Part shown: piece after piece, positions 36,101-47,094 of the stretch
Position numbering within the stretch: position 1 is the first letter of the stretch
How the letters are laid out: every line of letters starts with the position of its first letter
From: Fragum whitleyi
Taxonomy: Eukaryota > Mollusca > Bivalvia > Cardiida > Cardiidae
NCBI GenBank assembly: GCA_948146395.1
Contig: OX411558.1
Location: 51,283,622-51,347,621, forward strand
DNA: 64,000 bases
Reading direction: 5' to 3'
Made by a program: the position numbers and the translations under genes
Notes under the pieces: model-generated
Database searches by the model: none
What the model was told of the DNA's origin: nothing
The model's input: only the letters and a program-made list of their open reading frames with translations

Positions 36101-39100
36101 AGGATTAGCTGATAGTCCGGATTTTACTAGAAAAGAGCACCATTGGCCCTAAAGCGCTCACCCAAGGCATTTTTCACAAAAGCTGCAAAATCCAAATGTT
36201 GTTTAACGAAGATTATACCATGATATTACCAGTCTAGACCCAATTTTGAATTTTACTTCAGAATGATATTAACAAGAGGACCATGATGGTCCTAGATCGC
36301 TCACCATCGTCTCTTTGACCCCTGGGACATCACATTTATTAAATAGGCAGATGTCAAAAGGGGATATTTCTACATAAGATCAATACCATGGAATATTTTC
36401 AGCCAAGAGCAAGACAGGTATGCCTTTTCACTCTTTGATTCTTTGTAAAAGGGTTACGCCTGGGTGGAGCCTAAATATGACCCCAGGGTCTTGATATGAA
36501 CAATCTTGGTAGAGGCCCACTAGGTGATGCTACATACCAATTATGAAAGCTTTCTACCATCTGGTTTCAGAGAAGAAGAATTTTTTGAAGATTTTCACCC
36601 TTTGATTCTTTGTAAAAAGGGTTGCGCCCGGTAGGAGCCCAAATATGACCACTGGGCCCTGATATGAGCAATTTTGGTAGAGGTCCACTAGTTGATGCTA
36701 CATAACAAATATGAAAGCTGTCTGCCTTCTGGTTTCAGAAGAGAAGATTTGTAAAGATTTTCATATTTTCACCCTTTTTGTTAAGGGTAAAGGGAAAGTT
36801 AAGGGTGGATTTCATTTATTTGAACAACTTTGGTAGGGCTTGACCAAAGGGACATACCTGCCAAGTTTCATCAAGATTGGCCCACTGGTTAAGAAGGAGA
36901 AGAAGTTTAAACAAGAGGCCCAAGAGGGCCTGTATCGCTCCACTGGCTTAAAAATCTCAAGATTTGAAAGAGAGATATTGAAAATAGAAGGTAATGAAAG
37001 TGAACATCATTAAGAAGGAATTCTGACATTTTCTAAGAAGAAACTGACTAATGCAGAAATGAACTTATTTAACTGATATGTAAAATTACAAGGAAGAAAA
37101 CTATTTAGATATCACATTGAAACAAGAGGACCAGAATGGCCCTAAACCGCTCACCTGAATTTTATTGATCAATTGGATCCAATCCAAATTTCTTGAGCAA
37201 CTTTAGAAGAGGGTCACCCAAGAAGCATTCTGGTAAAGTTTCATTGAAATCAGCCACATGGTTCAGGAGAGGATGTAGTTCAAGGAATTCGGGGTCAAAA
37301 TAAGCCCGGCCCTGCCACACCCATACTTCGGAGTCAATCCATTTTTCTTCAACAACTTTAGAAGAGGGTCACCCAAGGAATATTCTGGTAAAGTTTCATT
37401 AAAATCAGCACAATGGTTCAGGAGGAGATGTCAATCAAAGGTTTCAGGGTATAAATAAGCCCCACCCTGCCACGCCCGTATTTGGGGGTCAATCCAAATT
37501 TCTTGAACAACTTTAGAAGAAGGTCATCCAAGGAACATTCTGGAAAACTTTCATCGAAATTGGCGCAATGGTTCAGGAGGAGATGTCGTTCAAAGATTTC
37601 AGGGTCAAAATAAGCCCCGCCCTGCCCATATTTGGGGGTCAATCCAAATTTCTTGAACAACTTTAGAAGAGGGTCACCCAAGGAAGATTCTGGTAAAATT
37701 TCATTAAAATCAGCACAATGGTTCAGGAGGAGATGTCATTCAAAGGTTTCAGGGTCAAAATAAGCCCCGCCCTGCCACGCCCATATTTGGGGGGTCAATC
37801 CAAATTTCTTAAACAACTTTAGAAGAGGGTCATCCAAGGAACATTCTGGTAAAGTTTCATTACAAATCAGCACAATGGTTCAGGAGGAGATGTCAAAGGT
37901 TTCAGGGTCAAAATAAGCCCCGCCCTGCCACGCCCATATTTGGGGGTCAATCCAAATTTCTTGAACAACTTTAGAAGAGGGTCACCCAAGGAACATTCTG
38001 GTAAAGTTTCATTGAAATCGGCCCAATGGTTCAGGAGGAGATATCGTTCATAGATTTCGGGGTCAAAATAAGCCCCGCCCTGCCACGCCCATATTTGGGG
38101 GTCAATCCAAATTTCTTGAACAACTTTAGAAGAGGGTCATCCAAGGAACATTCTGGTAAAGTTTTATTGAAAATTGCCCAATGGTTCAGGGGGAGATGAC
38201 GTTCAAAGATTTCAGGGTCAAAATAAGCCCCGCCCTGCCACGCCCATATTTGGGGGTCAATCCGAATTTCTTGAACAACTTTCGCAGAGGGTCACCCAAG
38301 GAACATTCTGGTAAAGTTTCATTGAAATCGGCCCAATGGTTCAGGAGGAGATGTCATTTAAAGATTTCAGGGTCAAAATAAGCTCTGCCCTGCCACGCCC
38401 ATATTTGGGGGTCAATCCAAATTTCTTGAACAACTTTAGAAGAGGGTCACCCAAGGAACATTCTGGTAAAGTTTCATTGAAATCGGCCTTATGGTTCAGG
38501 AGGAGATGTCATTTAAAGATTTCAGGGTCAAAATAAGCCCTGCCCTGCCACGCCCATATTTGGGGGTCAATCCAAATTTCTTGAACAACTTCAGAAGAGG
38601 GTCACCCAAGGAACATTCTGGTAAAGTTTCATTGAAATCGGCCCAATGGTTCAGGAGGAGATGTCATTCAAAGGTTTCAGGGTCAAAATAAGCCCCGCCC
38701 TGCCACGCCCATATTTGGGGGTCAATCCAAATTTCTTGAACAACTTTAAAAGAGGGTCACCCAAGGAACATTCTGGTAAAGTTTCATTAAAATCAGCACA
38801 ATGGTTCAGGAGGAGATGTCAATTAAAGGTTTAAGGGTCAAAATAAGCCCCGGCCGGCCACGCCCATATTTGGGCGTCAATCCAAATTTCTTGAACAACT
38901 TTAGAAGAGGGTCACCCAAGGAATATTCTGGTAAAGTTTCATTGAAATCGGCCCAATGGTTCAGGAGGAGATATCGTTCATCGATTTTGGGGTCAAAATT
39001 TGCCCCGCCCTGCACGCCCATATTTGGGGGTCAATCCAAATTTCTTGAACAACTTTAGAAGAGGGTCATCCAAGGAACATTCTGGTAAAGTTTTATTGAA

Positions 39101-42100
39101 ATCGGCCCAATGGTTCAGGAGGAGAAGTCGTTCAAAGATTTCGGGGTCAAAATAAGCCCCGTCCTGCCACGCCCATATTTTGGGGTCAATCCAAATTTCT
39201 TGAACAACTTTAGAAGAAGGTCACCAAGCTAATATTCTGGTAAAGTTTCATTGAAATCGGCCCAATGGTTCAGGAGGAGATGACGTTCAAAGATTTCAGG
39301 GTCGAAATAAGCCCAGCCCTGCCACGCCCATATTTGGGGGTCAATCCAAATTTCTTGAACAACTTTAGAAGAGGGTCACCCAAGGAACATTCTGTTAAAG
39401 TTTCATTGAAATCGGCCTTATGGTTCAGGAGGAGATGTTATTTAAAGATTTCAGGGTCAAAATAAGCTCTGCCCTGCCACGCCCATATTTGGGGGTCAAT
39501 CCAAATTTCTTGAACAACTTTAGAAGAGGGTCACCCAAGTAACATTCTGGTAAAGTTTCATTGAAATCGGCCCAATGGTTCAGGAGGAGATGTCATTCAA
39601 AGATTTCAGGGTCAAAATAAGCCCTGCCCTGCCACGCCCATATTTGGGGGTCAATCCAAATTTCTTGAACAACTTCAGAAGAGGGTCACCCAAGGAACAT
39701 TCTGGTAAAGTTTCTTTGAAATCGGCCCAATGGTTCAGGAGGAGATGTCATTCAAAGATTTAGGGTCAAAATAAGCCCCGCCCTGCCACGCCCATATTTG
39801 GGGGTCAATCCAAATTTCTTGAACAACTTTAAAAGAGGGTCACCCAAGGAACATTCTGGCCAAGTTTCGTCAAAATCCACCTATTGGTTAAGAAGGAGGA
39901 GAAGATGTTTAAAGAAAAGTTTACGCACGCACGCACGACGGACACCTCGCCATGACAATAGCTCGCTGGCCTTCGGCCAGTGGAGCTAAAAATTGTGGAG
40001 GACGCAGGACGGACGACGGACATTGTACGCTCACAATAGCTCATTGATTGATTGAATGGAGTTTTACACCGCTTTCAACGTTTTCCAGTTATATCGCGGT
40101 GGCTGGAGCACCTAACAATGGATTCCTGGTATTTCTCTCACCAGTACAACCATTACTTTCTTTCCTAGCCTCCAGCTGCTATCTCACATAGGTCTTCGAT
40201 TATCAACCCATTGGTGAGAGACAAATAGTCGGAAAGAATGAGTGCCGCCGTCGGGGATCGAGCCCGGGACCTCTAGATTGACAGTCCGACGCTGTACCAA
40301 CTGCGCTATGACGGCGGCTAGCAAAAGCTCACCTTGAGCACTTCGTGCTCAGGTGACCTAAAAAAATATATACTAGTTTCAAGACATTTTAGCCAAAAAT
40401 GAGGTCTCTAAAGTGCATAAAAGCTTTCTGATCTCATCTTTTGGCTCAAATTCAAAGACATACCAGAATAATGCAGGCACAAATTTAAAACCCCACTTGA
40501 CCCAATGTTAAACTCGACCGAGAAATTATGTAGACAACCATTTTGATTAAGTTTCGAGGCAGTTGAGCAGAAAAAGGTGGCCTCTAGAATCAACATAATA
40601 TTTTTCTATCAAGAGGGCATGGATGGTCCTAGATTGCTCACCTCGTCTCTTTGACCCCTGGGACATCACATTAATTAAATAGGCAGATGTCAAAAAGGAG
40701 TTAATTCTACATAAAATCATTACCATGGTATGTTTTCAGCCAAGAGCAAGAAGGTCCTCTAGATGATGCTACTTTCCTTTTGTTAAAAAAGAAAGCTATA
40801 TTTTCACTTGTGGCTTCACCAGTCGCGTTTAAAGAGCTTTTGTTATTCACTCAAAGACGGATGTAGAAGAAAATCGTTTTTTTTTCAGTGTAATATCGAT
40901 ATAATATATATATATGTGATTGAAATATAGCTTTTGTAGTTCACGAACGAAATATCGATCTTACTAAATAACCAAACTTGTTATAATTTTTTTCGAAGCA
41001 AAATTGAGACAAAAGGTTAAATTCATTGGAAAAACTTTAGTAAAGCGCGTCATATTGCACGTACATGAAAACGTCACTTATTGGGTTCCGCTTCAAAAAC
41101 GTGAGATAGGGTGAATGATCATTTCACTGGTTAGGCTGTGAGTTTATCAAAGGATAATCTACTGTTATTGCTCGATAATCCACCGAAAGGCATTAAAGTG
41201 GTGGACCCGTAATAGTTCCGCAACATTTCGGAAGAAATGAATTTTAAAGTGCTAACCGAGGTTTCCTAAAGATTTCATTAGGAAACCTCTGTCAATAGTG
41301 TGTAATATCATGAGTTCCGAAATGTTGCGCAACTATTACCGATCAGAAAGTAAGAAATATTTATTTAGCACCGAAATAAACAATTACTTGCACCAGTACT
41401 AGCCTACAGCTGCTATCCAACATAGGTCTACGATAATAAACCCATTGGTGGGAGAATACTAGTCGGAAAGGATGAGTGCCGCCGTCGGGGATGGAACCCG
41501 GAAAAAGGAATATAGAAATATCTATCTTACACTAATATAAACAATAATCCTGTTAATATTTTAACAGATGGTTTCCGTTGTTTTTCGACATGGGACGGCG
41601 AACTCACAACTGAGGATGGATGTGAGGCATGTGGTATTCTAGCGAACATGTGTAAGTGATTGTTGGTTAATTTAACCTTTTTCCAAACAACAAAATTTTA
41701 GGGTCATCCAATTTGAAAGGAGTTGCAGATAACAGAATAAATATTACCTAATGAAAAAATATGTATGTTATAGCCTAGAAAATATTGAGGCAAAAGGAGA
41801 AAGTGCTGGCCACCAGCAATTTCTTCTTTTGCCTCAATGCTTTCCCAAGCCTTACCACTTAGAAACGTCAAAACCAGGTCTTGTTTGGGAAAGGGTTAAA
41901 TTAACAGATAAAGAGAATATTAATGATATTACTGGTGTAATCAATTAAACAACAAGAGGAACAAGATGGACCTAGATAGCTCACCTGAGTCTCTTTTAAC
42001 TCTGGGACATCACATCCATTAAATAGGCAGGTGTCAACAAGGAGATAATTTCTAAAGAGATCAACACCATGGAAGATTTCATCAAAGAGCAAAAAGGATA

Positions 42101-43784
42101 TGCCTTGGCATGTGGGTATACATATGGGCATGTAATGAATAAACTTGGTGAAATTCAATTAAATGTAACTATTAAGAAAAGTCTCTGCCTTCTGGTTTCA
42201 GAGAACAATTTTTAAGATTTCCTCCTTGGTGTCTATTATGTAAATTAGGGGATAGTGGCCTTTCAGGGTTCAAATATGAACCCAGAGGTGTGACAAAATT
42301 GGTAAAGGTCCTCTAGATTATGCTGCATACCAAAAAAGAAGGTATCTCTGCCTTCTGGTTTCAGACAAGAGTTTTTTTTTTCTTTGATATATTTTGCTCT
42401 TTGATTCTATGTAAAAAGATATGTGCCAAAATATGACCCCCAGGGCCTTGATATGAATAAAATGAATAGATTTCCATTAGATAATGCTTTCAGCTTTCTG
42501 GTTCCAGAGAAGATTTTTGAAGATTTTTCCTTTTTCACCTTTCGTGCTCTAGTGAGCTTAAAAGGGAGTATCCCCGGTGGTGCCCAAATATGACCCCGGC
42601 TCGATGTATACAAACTTGGTAGAAGTCCACAAGATGATGCTACATACCAAATATGAAGGTTGACCGCCTTCTGGTTTCAGAGATGAAGATTTTGAAATAT
42701 TTTCGCTATTTGATTCTTTATAATAAGGGTTTCGCCCGGGTGGAGTCGAACTGTCACCCCAGGGTCTTTATATTAACAAACTTGGAAGAGGGCCAACAGG
42801 CGATGCTTCATACCAAACATGAAAGCTTTATGCCTTCTGGTTTCAGAGATTTATGAACATTTTCCTATTTTCACCCTTTTTGTTAAGGGAGAGTAAAGGG
42901 TGGATTTTATTTATTTGAACGCCAATATGCATGATTTCTTAATTACCCAAAATGCACAAAATGTTTCCACATGTTTAAACATTATTCCCGTTTATGAACG
43001 TGAATTCACATCAAAAGTTGGGAACCCTTTCTCGAAAGCTTACATATTAACGCAGACATATAACAATGCCCGATTTAGAAGTTGCGCCAATTAATAAAAT
43101 GTAATAAAAGTTTATTTTTTAGGTAGTTGAAACGGTAATACTTTCGCAACGTTATAGAAATGATAAATTTTAACAGTGTTAATCGAAGTTTCCTAGGATT
43201 TCATTAGGAAATATCGATCAATATTGTGAAAGACCATGAGTCGACTTATTTCTAGTCCGAACGGGTTCCGTTTTTGTGTTTTTTCAGCCGGGCCACAATT
43301 TGAAACAGGCCCTGTGCTCCGGCTGACGAGACGTTTTCAAATTATAACCGCTTTGCTTATTAAGCACGGGCAAAGGGGGTATAATCTGAAAACGGTTGAC
43401 AACATTTTGAGTTAATTTCATGAGTTTTGAAATGTTAAATAACTTAACATCTCTATGAAGGTAGTGGACCCGTAATCGTTCAGCAACGTTTGGAAGTAAT
43501 GCACTTTAAAAGTGTTAGCCGAGGTTTCCTAATGATTTTCATTATGAAACCTCGGTCAACATTTTATAAGTTTATGAGGGCCGTAATGTTGCGGGACTAT
43601 TACGGTCCCACTACCTTAATTCTAGAAGTAATCAATTCCTATTTTTTCAGATGCTTCTCTCCACCTATGCCTCCATTTGCAGCACGAGTCTGGGTTCCAG
43701 TATAGAGATAGTACTATCTTCTACATATGTCGTTCCGATTTATGTAATTACTCTCTTCCACTTCCGGTACCAACGAGATATTAA
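30197..43784 (+). CDS. Ly6/uPAR-like six-cysteine secreted protein, copy D (3 exons)
   Basis: Exons 30197-30260, 41568-41651 and 43651-43784 have the same 64, 84 and 134 nt and phase-1 junctions as copies B and C, with introns of 11307 and 1999 bp. The product is 93 residues. It has a hydrophobic leader (MDILFYFFIF..) and a mature part starting Asp-Gly-Phe-Arg-Cys-Phe, with cysteines at 26, 40, 43, 56, 76 and 81. It ends Ser-Asp-Leu-Cys-Asn and a Pro-rich tail. It is the most diverged copy: the exon 3 segment 57-75 differs strongly from B and C while cysteine spacing is unchanged. The stop TAA overlaps ATTAAA (43780-43785). Intron 1 contains a whole block of pearl-like elements, including the 155-bp satellite. 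All frames are open, so it looks functional. No transcript evidence is available. Confidence 0.83.
30449..30713 (+). mobile_element. tRNA-derived SINE, plus orientation
   Basis: It starts CGCCACCATAGCGCAGTTGG (box A) and then GGTTCGATCCCCGGTGGCGG (box B), with a small deletion in the anticodon region. The body ends TTGAAAGCGGCGTAAAACCC and an ACAAACAAACAAAAC tail. Confidence 0.85.
30768..30990 (-). mobile_element. tRNA-derived SINE copy, head lost
   Basis: A TTTGAATGGGCTTTTACGCC tail and body as at 2964, diverged. It ends near GAATGAGTGCTGGCG without a full tRNA head. Confidence 0.75.
31222..34034 (+). mobile_element. Pearl/Helitron-like element with internal insertions
   Basis: It opens with an AGAGGACCATGATGGTC variant of the usual start. 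Units of about 160-170 bp follow (CTGCCTTCTGGTTTCAGAGA, TTTGTAAAAAGGGATGC, TATGACCCCAGGGTC). The 3' end has a short ACGG block and CTCACCTTGAGCTAAAAAG. About 31830-32230 is foreign to the unit pattern and holds a tRNA-SINE-like head (TAAGGTAGAGCG, GAGTTCAATTCCCGGGAGCG). Confidence 0.6.
34222..36081 (+). mobile_element. Pearl/Helitron-like element with about eight 170-bp units
   Basis: It starts AACAAGAGGGCCGTTGGCCC, then TCGCTCACCTGAG. Repeats of about 165-175 bp carry TACTACCCCCTCCCCCCTG, TGCTCCGCACCTGGTG and TTTTCAAGTCTGTAGGGCTC. A GACGGACGCCGGACGACGG block follows and it ends GAGCACTTCGTGCTC then AGGTGAGCTAAAA. The 5' CTCACCTGAG pairs with the 3' CTCAGGTGAG. This is the most complete member in the window. 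Confidence 0.8.
36125..37120 (+). mobile_element. Stack of truncated pearl/Helitron-like elements
   Basis: Three starts follow each other without intervening ends: near 36128 (AGAGCACCATTGGCCC), 36271 (AACAAGAGGACCATGATGG) and 36909 (AACAAGAGGCCCAAGAGGGC). The middle one shares units with 31222-34034. Confidence 0.6.
37121..39992 (+). repeat. Pearl-like element expanded into a 155-bp satellite (about 18 units)
   Basis: It starts AACAAGAGGACCAGAATGGC and ends ACGCACGCACGCACGACGG, then CTGGCCTTCGGCCAG, then TGGAGCTAAAA. Between them about 18 units of 155 bp repeat GGTCAATCCAAATTTCTTGA, CCCAAGGAACATTCTGG, CAATGGTTCAGGAGGAGATG and AAGCCCCGCCCTGCCACGCC. The central units (38180-38850) are the most alike. 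Repeating open frames of about 66 codons at 155-bp steps are a by-product of the unit. It lies in intron 1 of copy D. Confidence 0.9.
39993..40363 (+). mobile_element. Pearl-like 3' end interrupted by a SINE
   Basis: GACGGACGACGGACATTGTACGCTCACAATAGCTCA stops at 40043 in a 3'-end context and resumes at 40329 with AGCTCACCTTGAGCACTTCG to the hairpin. Between them is a tRNA-derived SINE (about 40044-40320, minus orientation, head with GGGATCGAGCCC at the right). AGCTCA is present on both sides as a probable target-site duplication, so the SINE came after the pearl-like element. Confidence 0.75.
40364..40609. other. Intron 1 of copy D, nothing recognised
   Basis: Only short shadow frames. Confidence 0.3.
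40610..40775 (+). mobile_element. Pearl-like 5' fragment
   Basis: It aligns with 36271-36420 (GATGGTCCTAGAT, TCTTTGACCCCTGGGACATC, AATAGGCAGATGTCAA) and then stops. Confidence 0.6.
40776..41198. repeat. Palindromic repeat, family of 46527-46945
   Basis: It has inverted halves around AAAGAAAGCTATATTTTCAC and GAAATATAGCTTTTGTAGTT, then GCGCGTCATATTGCACGT and GATAATCTACTGTTATTGCTCG. The second copy at 46527 shows the same order. Confidence 0.65.
41199..41345. repeat. MITE, GTAGTGGACCCGTAAT family
   Basis: GTGGTGGACCCGTAATAGTT at the left and GCGCAACTATTACCGA at the right. The central hairpin is CCGAGGTTTCCTAAAG and TTAGGAAACCTCTG. Confidence 0.75.
41398..41505 (-). repeat. Fragment of the tRNA-derived SINE
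   Basis: CTACAGCTGCTATCCAACATAGG through GCCGCCGTCGGGGATGGAACCCGG, i.e. the middle body and part of the tRNA-like head. It lies just before exon 2 of copy D. Confidence 0.6.
41951..42905 (+). mobile_element. Pearl-like element in intron 2 of copy D (3' truncated)
   Basis: It opens AACAAGAGGAACAAGATGG and continues with about five units (TCTGCCTTCTGGTTTCAGAG, AAATATGACCCCAGGG). It has no ACGG block or terminal hairpin. Confidence 0.65.
43126..43260. repeat. Diverged MITE, GTAGTGGACCCGTAAT family
   Basis: CGGTAATACTTTCGCAACG and the hairpin GAAGTTTCCTAGGATTTCAT with AGGAAATATCGATCAA. Confidence 0.6.
43261..43456. other. Spacer in intron 2 of copy D
   Basis: An inverted GGCCCTGTGCTCCGGC / GCCGGGCC pair near 43285-43325 and an AAAACG..CGTTTTCA pair. 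This is probably another short foldback repeat. Confidence 0.35.
43457..43620. repeat. MITE, GTAGTGGACCCGTAAT family, best-preserved copy
   Basis: AAGGTAGTGGACCCGTAAT at the left pairs with ATTACGGTCCCACTACCTT at the right. It ends about 30 bp before the exon 3 acceptor of copy D, so it may sit over the branch-point region. Confidence 0.8.
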
Positions 43785-43924
43785 AACAAGTGAACAATTA
43801 CGCCTTCCGTAGCATTGCCCGAACTTTAACGGAGATTGGCAAGTGCCTGGGATCTAAGTGTACTAATATAAATCATTTGTGACCCCACTCGAAAAGTGAC
43901 CATCTGGTAACTCCATAAAATAAT

Positions 43925-44335
43925 TAGAAAGCCGAGAAAGGCTTTAGTCGCTCTAAAGGCTTGAACGCTTGTAAAAGCATATCAAGGTTTTGATTAGATA
44001 TTTAACTATTTTGGGTTCTACTGATGTTGAAAATGATTTTCCACTATATAATATAAAGAGATATGACCTCCGCCAATAAAAGATACATTTTTCATCCAAT
44101 CACAATAATTTTTGGTGGACTGATAAAGGGTCACTCAAGGATCATTCCAGTGAAATTTGTTTGGTATCCATCAGCTACATTCTGGGAAACTGGTTTTCAA
44201 AGTTTCCACTAGATAAAACATACAAAAATGATCTCCGCCCCAAAAATACATATTTTCCATCTGCGCAGTCTGTCTGGGGCCGACACTGCACGCACAACCC
44301 TGAAGGTCCATTTTCGCGTGACAGGTCACATTTTT
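43925..44335 (+). mobile_element. Pearl-like fragment, subfamily of 22763
   Basis: TTAGAAAGCCGAGAAAGGC and TTTAGTCGCTCTAAAGGCTT, then two units matching 22860-23100. Truncated at the 3' side. Confidence 0.6.
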
Positions 44336-44945
44336 TTAAGTAATTCGGCTTCTTGTTGTACTTTGAATGCTTTCCAATCGTCGATGGAGAACTTTTAGTT
44401 ATACAAAAAATATGTAACAAATGTCTTTCGTTTTCAAATAAGTATGTGCCCAGTTGAAATCTTCCTTTGATTTCGTTTACTTAACGTTATCTTTAGCGGG
44501 AACGTCGATATTTTTGACGTCATGTTCACGACGTACGAAAGGATATCCTTTTATGTTTTCACCCATTCGAAACGTCGCTCAGACTTTTCCGTAAACTAAA
44601 TTACGAAACTACGAAAAGATAGTAATTTTGGGTCAATTTTTATGTTATTCGGCTTACGGTGGTACTTCTGTTATTTAATTCGCTTGAAGAAAAACGCCTT
44701 TTCTTAAACCTTCTCGATGTCTTTTGAGATCTGTTGGGCATAAAATAATTTGATGACAAACGTAATTAGAACACTGCGTTTTGTTATCAAACTATAGTAT
44801 GCCCACTAAACTATAGTATGCCCACTTCCGTTTTATTGTATGTAACGTCATCTTGAACGGGATGGTTGATAATTGTGACGTCATGTAAACCATCGCGCTT
44901 TAATGGCTGCGCTCTCAGTATTCCCGTCGTATATTCCAGTGCAAT
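44336..44945 (-). mobile_element. Foldback-family copies, reverse orientation
   Basis: TTTTTGACGTCATG and TTGTGACGTCATG, AACACTGCGTTTTGTTATCA and CAGACTTTTCCGTAAACT match the foldback arms at 7560-7985. Two partial arms lie side by side. Confidence 0.65.
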
Positions 44946-46530
44946 TGGAAAATGCTACAGGGTTGTTTCCTATGGTCTGCTAAACCAGGCCAAACACTTG
45001 ATCTACTAGGGGGTCCTTTTCAATATCTGCACACTATGATTCAGGCTGGAAACCCTCTTGCAGCTGTTCATAGACAGATCTTCTTTACAAATTAGTGAGT
45101 AAGTGAACTTGACATAGTCCCATTGTCGTTATTAAGACGAGCTTGGATTGCATTTGCTAGGCTTTTTGCTATTGACTTCAGTCGTGCTTTCTAGTGCAAA
45201 GAATGTGGACCTGACCCCACGATTATAATCTGTGATGGAACGGACGTTTACATGAGTAAAAAAATGTTTAACCTGATTTCAAACCAGGGATAAAGATTTT
45301 GGCTCATCTTTACCAATTACTGAAGGAATCTCACCTAGACAGAGAATATTCAAAAGTTCCGTGGCGTGTAGAAGGTCATTACACATGCTATCTGGTGTCA
45401 ACAAAAAAGCTCTATAGAAGATTATCTACCATCAAACCTGTATCAATGAGTTCAAGCGACATAAAAAGGGCTGGAAAGATTGCTGGTAGAAAGAAAGCGA
45501 AAAGAATTACGGGAACTGGTAGACGAGATCATTTTTGAAAACACAGTCCAGCCACATTATCGAGTGCTGTTGTCTGATATCAGCAAGAACACACCTGTCC
45601 AAGGCATCCTCTAATCTGGTGCTGACCAGACATGCATAGAAGTACTGAAAAGGGTCGTAGAAACTGGGGTAAACATGCGACAGAGCATTTATTCCTCTGA
45701 AATGGATTTGTTGCAGCAAAATCTGCCAGTCATAGCAATTGTAATATCAGGATTTCCAGATACCATACCGTTATCTATGAGCAATATTTTGCGAAATATA
45801 TTTGAAATTCACCATAATGCTTTTTTGGAAAAACACCAGATTCAACATCGTATTCGAATGAATGAATGATTTTTGTTTTATGGCCCGTCGACTACTAAGG
45901 TCATGTTGGGCGCAAATATATCTTTATTTAACAGGAATAATCCGACGTGAGCACGAAAGCACATAGACTCCCCTCAGATCAGGAGAACGATCGAAGACAA
46001 TAAATTCCACGTTTTCCAATCTCTTCCTGTAATTCGAGGTGAAGGCAGATTGATTGGTTGAATGGAGTTTAACGCCGCTTTCAACATTATTTCAGTTATA
46101 TCGCGGCGGCTGGAGCACCTAACAATGGATTCCTGGTATTTCTCTCACCAGTACAACCACCACATCCTTTCCTAGCCTCCAGCTGCTATCTCACATAGGT
46201 CAGGTGAAGGCAGATATAAGCAAGACAGTTATAGACAAAAAGCAGACAGACGAGTGTCGTAAAGAGTCACGTGGACACCCTACATTAACTCCGGCTATCT
46301 TCATGGTCTATTGTTGCCATGGTGTTTGTTATGGATGTACCGTGATGGAGAATTGTTGATCTCCTGAGCAACCATTTGAGATACTTACTCGTCGATTCAA
46401 AACAGCACCCAAAGTTGTCGTATATGATAACGATTGTAGATTACATCAATACTGCCTACAGTGTGAACCTGCTTTGATAAAGACATAATGATTCTCGTTG
46501 ATAGGTTTCACTGGAAAGGGCATGTAAAGA
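44936..46530 (+). pseudogene. Decayed KDZ-type (Kyakuja/Dileera/Zisupton) transposase relic
   Basis: Conceptual fragments carry hallmarks of a large eukaryotic transposase family. A Cys-x2-Cys-Gly-x2-Pro-x4-Ile-Cys-Asp-Gly segment lies at about 45197-45240. Further on, at about 46246-46530, are HGVCYG, SPEQPFEIL, YDND-x-RLHQYC and, after a +1 shift, VDRFHWKGH. The last segments are strongly family-like. Several stops and frameshifts break the frame, and a SINE (46049-46208) and a second dispersed repeat (about 45865-46045) are inserted. The 79-codon open frame at 45299-45538 is probably a middle part of the relic. Known: KDZ enzymes are DDE-type cut-and-paste transposases with cysteine clusters. 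It is not functional here. Confidence 0.65.
46049..46208 (-). mobile_element. tRNA-derived SINE fragment inside the transposase relic
   Basis: TTGAATGGAGTTTAACGCCG through CTGCTATCTCACATAGGTCA, without the tRNA-like head. AGGTGAAGGCAGAT is found at both sides (about 46039-46052 and 46201-46214) and is a probable target-site duplication. Confidence 0.75.
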
Positions 46531-46945
46531 GGATAATCGTTTGTTTCAGTGTAAGATCGATTTATATTCATTGAGTGAACAACAAAAGCTATATTTCACG
46601 AGTGGTGGAGCCACGAGAGAACATATAACTTTTTTGTTTACGAAATGAAATATTAATCGATCTTACACGGAAAACAAACGATTATTCTATTTTTCTATTG
46701 CAAAAATGAGCGAAAATGTGAAACTTCTAGGACATATTTTCGTTAATCGCGTCATTTTGCACGTGATTGCTATGCAACGTCCATTGTGACGCCACATATA
46801 TCGCCCCGCATAGATGACGCCAGATAGGATGAAATGCACAAAAGCAGGGTATAAGTTTTTGATAATTTCACTGCTTTTGCATTGAGAATATCAAGTGATA
46901 ATCTACCGTTATTTCTCGATAAAAGACCGAAAAGCATTAAAGAAA
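46527..46945. repeat. Palindromic repeat with GATCGATTTATA-type arms
   Basis: ATAATCGTTTGTTTCAGTGT at 46529 pairs with ACACGGAAAACAAACGATTA near 46655-46675. Beyond it runs GCGTCATTTTGCACGTGATT and GATAATCTACCGTTATTTCT, as in 40776-41198. Confidence 0.7.
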
Positions 46946-47094
46946 GGGTGTTTCTTTGGATATAATTTGGATTTGTTATTAGCCACTTAAAACCATAAAT
47001 ACTCAAATAAATGAGCAGGGGAATGTTGACGATATGTAACACAAACAAATCGTTTTTAAAAAGATACAATTGTTACTTTTTACAGCCCTGATTA

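Noticed and set aside
37160..39870. Possible CRISPR-like array
   Set aside because: The units are contiguous with no unique spacers, and the context is animal nuclear DNA.
37418..40044. A series of 60-90-codon open frames at 155-bp steps, on both strands
   Set aside because: They recur because the 155-bp unit recurs, shift frame from unit to unit, and overlap on both strands. This is satellite DNA, not a protein repeat family.
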